Positions 58,230-64,000 of a DNA stretch of 64,000 nucleotides are shown one piece after another. Each line of letters opens with the position of its first letter. Position 1 is the stretch's first letter. The DNA lies in contig CABFPE010000129.1 in NCBI GenBank assembly GCA_900660155.1, positions 1,006,829-1,070,828 on the forward strand, written 5' to 3'. The notes beneath the pieces are model-generated. The model was not told the origin of the DNA. It saw nothing but the letters and a program-made list of their open reading frames with translations, and searched no databases. A program made the translations under genes and the position numbers. Origin of the DNA: Hofstenia miamia (taxonomy: Eukaryota > Xenacoelomorpha > Acoela > Hofsteniidae).

Positions 58230-59103
58230 CAGTGTTGATCAGTTAAACTCTATTTAAACTGTTAAACATTAATAACTTCCAAACTTTTATTCAAACTATA
58301 ACTTAAACACACCAAAAGTGATATAAACTATAGGGAATAAAAGAATTTTAGCACTTAGACATAAGCTAGCATCTTATCATTCTCATCATATAGCGATTTC
58401 TTTGATTTTCGGAGATAAGCATTTTTCGCAATTTGGATCTTTCCGTGCACAATTTCTCATATGAGTTTCTACGGTTTTATAGCAGAAAGAAAGAAAATAT
58501 CTATATTTAGAGTTGCTTTGTACAATATAAAATACTGTTTACAAAAAAAAATGTCGTCACAAAAACTTGTTTATGGGTAAGGAGCGAATTAAAGAACCTG
58601 TAGTAGTGGCGAAGTCGTCGCAATTTTCTTCAGTTTGTTTTGCGTTCTTGTTTCAATGAAATTTCCAATTTATAACTGCATCTATTTTCTCTTTTTCCTG
58701 GGGATGCAATGGAAAGACCATGGACTCCATTTAGTAGTCCATGTGGAGAGGCATGCGTAATTGATAAGGACAAAAAAGTTTTGTTTATTTTAACTAGTAA
58801 ATTTGCCTTCATTATCATAGCCAATGCACTTAGCAGTGTGTAGCCGAGATATATTGAATGTAACAGGGCAAGGCTATTGTGTTATAAGCCAGTAATACAT
58901 CAATCAATTACATTCGTCAATTATTAGATGGTTCTGATAATGAGCGACTTTCCTATATAATTGATCAACCAACACGTTTGATAGCTCACCCTACCATATT
59001 TTTCTTAATATTAATATTAATAATTTTTGTGTACACGTGTTTTTAAACTCACAGCTATATAGTTTGAAAGTGTTTAAATAAAAGTTTAACCTGGTCAACA
59101 CTG
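58230..59103. mobile_element. Candidate non-autonomous hAT element with CAGTGTTGA ends
   Basis: The left end CAGTGTTGATCAGTTAAACT and the inverted right end CAGTGTTGACCAGGTTAAACT match; similarity continues through TATTTAAAC. CAGTGTTG is a common hAT end. The 874-bp interior has no recognisable transposase and no target duplication is evident, partly because a second element sits at its right edge. Confidence 0.6.
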
Positions 59104-59106
59104 TTA

Positions 59107-59410
59107 GGGAGTGATCCAAATTCAATACGTTAACAACACCGTTAACAAATGGTGTTTTACGTTAACATGACCGTAAACCAAATCGTTAACTTACAGTCAA
59201 AATAAATACGCTAAAGTTGAAGTTTACGTTAAAGGCGTGTTTTTTCCTCAAATGTTAATTCAAATAACTTTGACACATTTAGGTTCTGCACATTTCTTCA
59301 AATATATCTATGCAAATCAATTTATTAAGCGTATGCAGCCATTTGAAGCTAGAATTGTTGTTTACGGTTGCATTTTCGCTTGTTAATGTATTGAATTTGG
59401 ATCACTTCCC
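59107..59410. mobile_element. PIF/Harbinger-like miniature element with TTA target duplication
   Basis: 304 bp. Inverted ends GGGAGTGATCCAAATTCAAT and (complement) GGGAAGTGATCCAAATTCAAT agree over about 29 bases with one extra A. TTA flanks it at 59104-59106 and 59411-59413, the 3-base duplication typical of Harbinger. The left half is full of GTTAAC palindromes. There is no coding frame. Confidence 0.75.
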
Positions 59411-59413
59411 TTA

Positions 59414-61804
59414 GTGGGTTCAATGCATGCTTATTCTTATGAAGGTATATTCTTGGTTGTTAGTGCTATTCAATTGATTTGGTTATCTGCGGTAAAAATT
59501 TCATAGCATAAAAACTTATAAGATTTTCATCGAATCATAAACATCATAGATTCCAAGAGCAAAGTTACTATTAAATTAAGATATTAATTATATGGCCATG
59601 CACATAAAATAAATTTTATAAACTTTAATGTAGGTTAGATTTTTTCTATATAGAGCTCAACATGCTAAAACTACCATCAGTAAATACATTATATATCTAT
59701 TTATTGATATATTTATAAATAAAAACATGGACACTTCTCCAGTATTGTAACATATACATATTTTTCTTTCGAATTTTAATTAAATTTATTAATATAATAG
59801 GATTAATAACAGTTTTTTAAGAATTTTTCTGCGTTCACAATATTTGTAAGCATCGGAATAAAATGAATCAACATAACACTTTAATTTTAGTTACTTTGTA
59901 TACCATATATCCTTATTGTATCTCGAGCTATCTTTAGAACAGCAAAATGTAATTATTTTTAGATGTATAGATGTTTTAGAGAGCACAAATGGAAATATGA
60001 GATTATAAATTTCAAGTGAATAATCCACTATTCTTTCCATAGCCACGATAATAGTGCATGCAATTCCTAATTGAAAACTGCTGATAGCCGAATGATATGA
60101 CATTTGACAACGCTTTCGTGTTTATACAAACGACCATTTCACAGAACAAACAGACATCTGACACATTTTGTTTTGACGGTAGCTATGGAAACACGCTTTA
60201 GTGTTAAATAACAGAGATAAATGAACAGATTGTATATTACACTCTATTAATTCTAAGCAATTCAACAAGGATTTAGAATTGAGGCAAAGATTTAAAGTTT
60301 ACTAAATCATGGCCATGCCAATCAAATCTAAAGAACACCAGTGCAAAGCACTTTTATGGCGATAACGTATCTAAGACTTGCCAGTATATGACTATTAACA
60401 GACTATATGTTATTGATATAACACAGTTAATTACACTGAACTTACAATTATGGAAATAAAAGCAAATGGAGTGAAAATGGAAGCCATTTTATTTAATGAA
60501 AATTTATGACAATGCGATTTCAAAAAATAGACATTCTCAAGGCTATTGAAAATGTTCAAAGCCCTCCACATTTATTTAAATATTAATAAAATTTTTAAAA
60601 AATGCATTAAAAACCAAAATTTGTCTGAATTATGCAAAGCATAGTGAATGCAATGACAAAATTAGGTTAATTGTTAGAAATCGCATCCACTACAATGGTA
60701 AAACTAAAACAAGTCTAGCTTCCGAATATTTTAAATACTGGACCATTTGTGACATCTAATATTGGTGAGTAATGTATGTGCATATATGACATATGCAGAT
60801 TGGTATCGTAATTAATATTATCCTCTAAAGAAAGTTTGTGTTGCATATAAGTTTGCTGCATGAGTTTTTCTATACTTCATCACCATGTATATACGATTGT
60901 ATATTACTAAATTTTAATTCAATCTTAACAGGACTGCAACTGAGATAATCACTAAATATGAAATTGAAAAGGCATCACAAAATTATATTATACTAAGCCA
61001 AATATTGCAGGTGTCTGAATAAAATTTGATGTGCTGTTTACATTATAGACAACTTGAAAAATCACTAGTACGGTTCTACGAGACTACTTAGTCCCATAAA
61101 ATCTATTTTTTTCAGTCTTGGGAATGAGTTTGGTCCTAACCCAATTGGACTAAATCCGACAGAATCCAAGCCTCCAGCTCAAATAGTTATGGACAGATGT
61201 GAAGATTTATATGGAAAATTATGAAAATGTGTTTAAAATACTAGTGGAAAAGGAAGAGAACTGCATTTCCATGTGCAAACTTGAAAAATTATAGTGTTGA
61301 TGTACATATAGTAAATGCCCTTTTTTCTCATGGTTGTAGAGAATTCCATAACAAGCACAGACTTGTTTTTAAATTAAGCCCGAAAATGGATTAATCGAAA
61401 GAGTTTAAAAAATCGATTAATATGCTGTTGAAATATTTTACTTTCTTAGTCAATGTTCCATTACAAATGAATGCTAATGTAAATTGGAAACACGCCAGTT
61501 GTGAAAACACAACATGATCTTTACTAACTTTAAATGTTGAGTAGATTGCAAATTATGTCTAAATTAAACTAGTGGACCATAGAAGACAACGGTTTGTAAA
61601 GTCTGTTTGAATACCAAGCAAATCTTGAGAATTAATATCATCGCTTTTAGCGTAGCCATTGAAAATATTCCTATATCGCGGTATGATGGATATAACTTCT
61701 CAAAATTCCAATACATTCGTAGGTTGGTTAAGCATGGATTTTATCTACATCTCAGAGCGAAGTTCTGAATGCCCGGTTTTTCAATAGAACAATTAAACGC
61801 TTAA
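59414..61804. other. Gene-free AT-rich stretch
   Basis: No gene, RNA gene or terminal-repeat element recognised. Confidence 0.45.
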
Positions 61805-61869
61805 TTAACCCTCTAACGACCAAGAGAAAAAATTACGTTTACGACAACTGGGGTAGCTTTTTACCCCAG
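61805..61869. other. piggyBac-like terminus with a CTGGGGTA hairpin
   Basis: TTAA (61805-61808) is followed by CCCTCTAACGACC, reminiscent of piggyBac ends inserted at TTAA. A perfect 8-bp hairpin CTGGGGTA / TACCCCAG (61848-61855 and 61862-61869) follows. No opposite end was found, so it may be a solitary terminus or a coincidence. Confidence 0.35.
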
Positions 61870-62682
61870 CATTGCTAAATAGTATTTTTTCTCCGTTTAA
61901 TGAAAAAATAATAAATTCATTTTCTAAATAGCAACTAAAAGCATATAGAAGAGTACAACTTAAGTAAGTACATAGATATTTATCTCCATTCAATTTAGAA
62001 CTATAGTTTTGTTTCATTAGAAATACTAACAATTATTAGAAACTATTTTTGAATGATATTTGCAAACACTCTTACTAAATTTTCCACCGACTCATTGGGT
62101 TTTCTAATCCTCACTTCTGGGGCAGACATGGCAGATTGTTATGATTCTAGCCCTGATAGATCCAGGCTTTGGACATTGCTGCAAAGGAGCAACTAGGGGA
62201 AGTATTCGTAGTTCCAATTGAAGAAAAAGAATAGTCTTTGCAAGTTTATGTAGAACAATTCTACCCTTATGTCTCACACTATTAGCATAATTTAGATTCA
62301 AATTAAGAAATAAAACAATAACTAGTATGTTGCTGAACATTGCAAATGGCCAACGAGAGAAATTCCCCGCAAGAGTAGATCACGTACCGCTTGATTCAAT
62401 AAGTAGTTATTGTACAATACGAGTCTCTATTCTTCTCCAGTAATGTCTATGCTGCAATGCAATGTAGATAAAAGAATCATTGCTCTTGACACAATCATGT
62501 AGTTGTCTTGAAATCCAAAGATGATAGAGTGCTCATGAGAAGACGCTGCTGAAGGACATCATCATTGTTTTACGAATGGGTCGTGTATACGTTATTTTTC
62601 ATTCAAAAATTTATCGAGCTAAGGTTATGCTGTGAAGAAATTGTCTAAATTATGTGACTGCGAATATATATATATATATATA
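61870..62682. other. Gene-free stretch ending in (TA)n at the large gap
   Basis: About 62100-62340 is less AT-rich and has a 78-codon minus-strand frame without recognisable similarity. (TA)n at 62664-62682 runs into the gap. Confidence 0.4.
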
Positions 62683-63682
62683 NNNNNNNNNNNNNNNNNN
62701 NNNNNNNNNNNNNNNNNNNNNNNNNNNNNNNNNNNNNNNNNNNNNNNNNNNNNNNNNNNNNNNNNNNNNNNNNNNNNNNNNNNNNNNNNNNNNNNNNNNN
62801 NNNNNNNNNNNNNNNNNNNNNNNNNNNNNNNNNNNNNNNNNNNNNNNNNNNNNNNNNNNNNNNNNNNNNNNNNNNNNNNNNNNNNNNNNNNNNNNNNNNN
62901 NNNNNNNNNNNNNNNNNNNNNNNNNNNNNNNNNNNNNNNNNNNNNNNNNNNNNNNNNNNNNNNNNNNNNNNNNNNNNNNNNNNNNNNNNNNNNNNNNNNN
63001 NNNNNNNNNNNNNNNNNNNNNNNNNNNNNNNNNNNNNNNNNNNNNNNNNNNNNNNNNNNNNNNNNNNNNNNNNNNNNNNNNNNNNNNNNNNNNNNNNNNN
63101 NNNNNNNNNNNNNNNNNNNNNNNNNNNNNNNNNNNNNNNNNNNNNNNNNNNNNNNNNNNNNNNNNNNNNNNNNNNNNNNNNNNNNNNNNNNNNNNNNNNN
63201 NNNNNNNNNNNNNNNNNNNNNNNNNNNNNNNNNNNNNNNNNNNNNNNNNNNNNNNNNNNNNNNNNNNNNNNNNNNNNNNNNNNNNNNNNNNNNNNNNNNN
63301 NNNNNNNNNNNNNNNNNNNNNNNNNNNNNNNNNNNNNNNNNNNNNNNNNNNNNNNNNNNNNNNNNNNNNNNNNNNNNNNNNNNNNNNNNNNNNNNNNNNN
63401 NNNNNNNNNNNNNNNNNNNNNNNNNNNNNNNNNNNNNNNNNNNNNNNNNNNNNNNNNNNNNNNNNNNNNNNNNNNNNNNNNNNNNNNNNNNNNNNNNNNN
63501 NNNNNNNNNNNNNNNNNNNNNNNNNNNNNNNNNNNNNNNNNNNNNNNNNNNNNNNNNNNNNNNNNNNNNNNNNNNNNNNNNNNNNNNNNNNNNNNNNNNN
63601 NNNNNNNNNNNNNNNNNNNNNNNNNNNNNNNNNNNNNNNNNNNNNNNNNNNNNNNNNNNNNNNNNNNNNNNNNNNNNNNNNN
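62683..63682. other. Assembly gap of exactly 1000 N
   Basis: A round 1000-N run, probably a placeholder of unknown true length, next to a TA microsatellite. Confidence 0.95.
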
Positions 63683-63890
63683 TAATTTCCCTTAAATGAG
63701 CATTTGAATTGAGATTCGCATTCATTGTATTAGAATATAACTCAATTTGTGTATTTGAATCTCTTGTTGAAGAAGCGGCATCACCATATTCTTGCATGAA
63801 TAATTGGTATAGTTCCTCACTTTGTTGCTTTAAATGGGGATAACTCTGTATAATATTTGTAAGAAATTCCTTTAACGAATTTTGAAACAT
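63683..63890 (-). CDS. 5' coding part of an unidentified gene, cut by the gap
   Basis: On the minus strand ATG 63888-63890 opens a frame of about 69 codons that runs into the gap. The start is MFQNSLKEFLTNIIQSYPHL, followed by a helical Gln/Glu-rich stretch (QQSEELYQLFMQEYGDAA) and a Ser/Asn-rich part. Unrecognised. On the coding strand CTCTCAAG, ending at 63903, is an acceptor-like site 12 bases before the ATG. The frame might be incidental, but composition and start context favour a gene. Confidence 0.45.
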
Positions 63891-64000
63891 GACTTAATGT
63901 GACTTGAGAGTTAAATTTTAAGACTTTGAAATGAATGTGGAGCAAAGCAAAAGTAACAGATGTATGCAGAGTGTGTGTGGAATGTAGACAGAATTACGTC

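Noticed and set aside
61848-61869. Histone-type 3' stem-loop
   Set aside because: The stem sequence CTGGGGTA does not match the histone consensus, and no histone frame is nearby.
62625-63890. Frames of over 300 codons across the large gap
   Set aside because: They consist almost entirely of N; only 63683-63890 has sequence that can be judged.
1-64000. CRISPR arrays, bacterial operons, tRNA or rRNA genes
   Set aside because: None seen by eye. The spliced genes and LINEs are eukaryotic; tRNAs could be missed without a covariance-model search.

Overview
The window is AT-rich animal DNA with intron-containing host genes in a large surplus of transposon debris. Metazoan-type Aurora kinase, a Bcl-2 family protein and a CYP2-like cytochrome P450 point to an invertebrate animal. 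I cannot name the taxon. Where exons can be joined, introns are GT-AG and range from 77 bases to about 4 kb.

Layout. 275-1437: an unrecognised gene, or a pair of overlapping reading frames. 5700-6102: LSM7, two exons, complete. 6289-8111: a compact Aurora kinase, four exons, starting 187 bases after LSM7 on the same strand. 9937-18196: a 225-residue Bcl-2-like protein in four exons; its introns carry mariner and hAT remnants. 19985-34370: a transposon graveyard of LINE pieces on both strands, a mariner-derived miniature element and a fossil Ty3/gypsy LTR element (27366-32838) lying between two pieces of a minus-strand LINE. 36160-41294: a complete two-exon P450 of 492 residues. 41441-46250: several miniature inverted-repeat elements, two with clear 8-base target duplications here or elsewhere in the window, then a 5'-truncated LINE with an undisrupted 427-codon reverse transcriptase frame (minus, 46250-47790). 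49623-51080: an intronless 12-segment transporter-like membrane protein. 51081-62682: mostly gene-free DNA with a LINE tail, hAT-like and Harbinger-like miniature elements, a long foldback repeat and a possible piggyBac end. 63683-63890 (minus): the 5' exon of an unknown gene entering a 1000-N gap.

Two cross-cutting observations. First, each of the five single Ns (8455, 10715, 18424, 24890, 35350), and two of the short N runs, lies beside a near-identical direct duplication. These look like unmerged assembly overlaps or haplotypes, so the second Aurora last exon, the second Bcl-2 last exon and the partial first P450 exon should not be counted as genes. Second, several genes have a splice-acceptor-like AG a short way upstream of the ATG with no visible upstream exon, and LSM7 and Aurora are spaced like operon partners. 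This would fit spliced-leader trans-splicing but is inference.

I found no clear new biological system. The best leads are the LSM7-Aurora operon-like pair, the 2A-like motif in a LINE, the mariner miniature element that keeps an open DNA-binding-only frame, and the unidentified gene at the left edge. The host genes have no evident shared pathway: mRNA decay/splicing (LSM7), mitosis (Aurora), apoptosis (Bcl-2), oxidation (P450) and transport.
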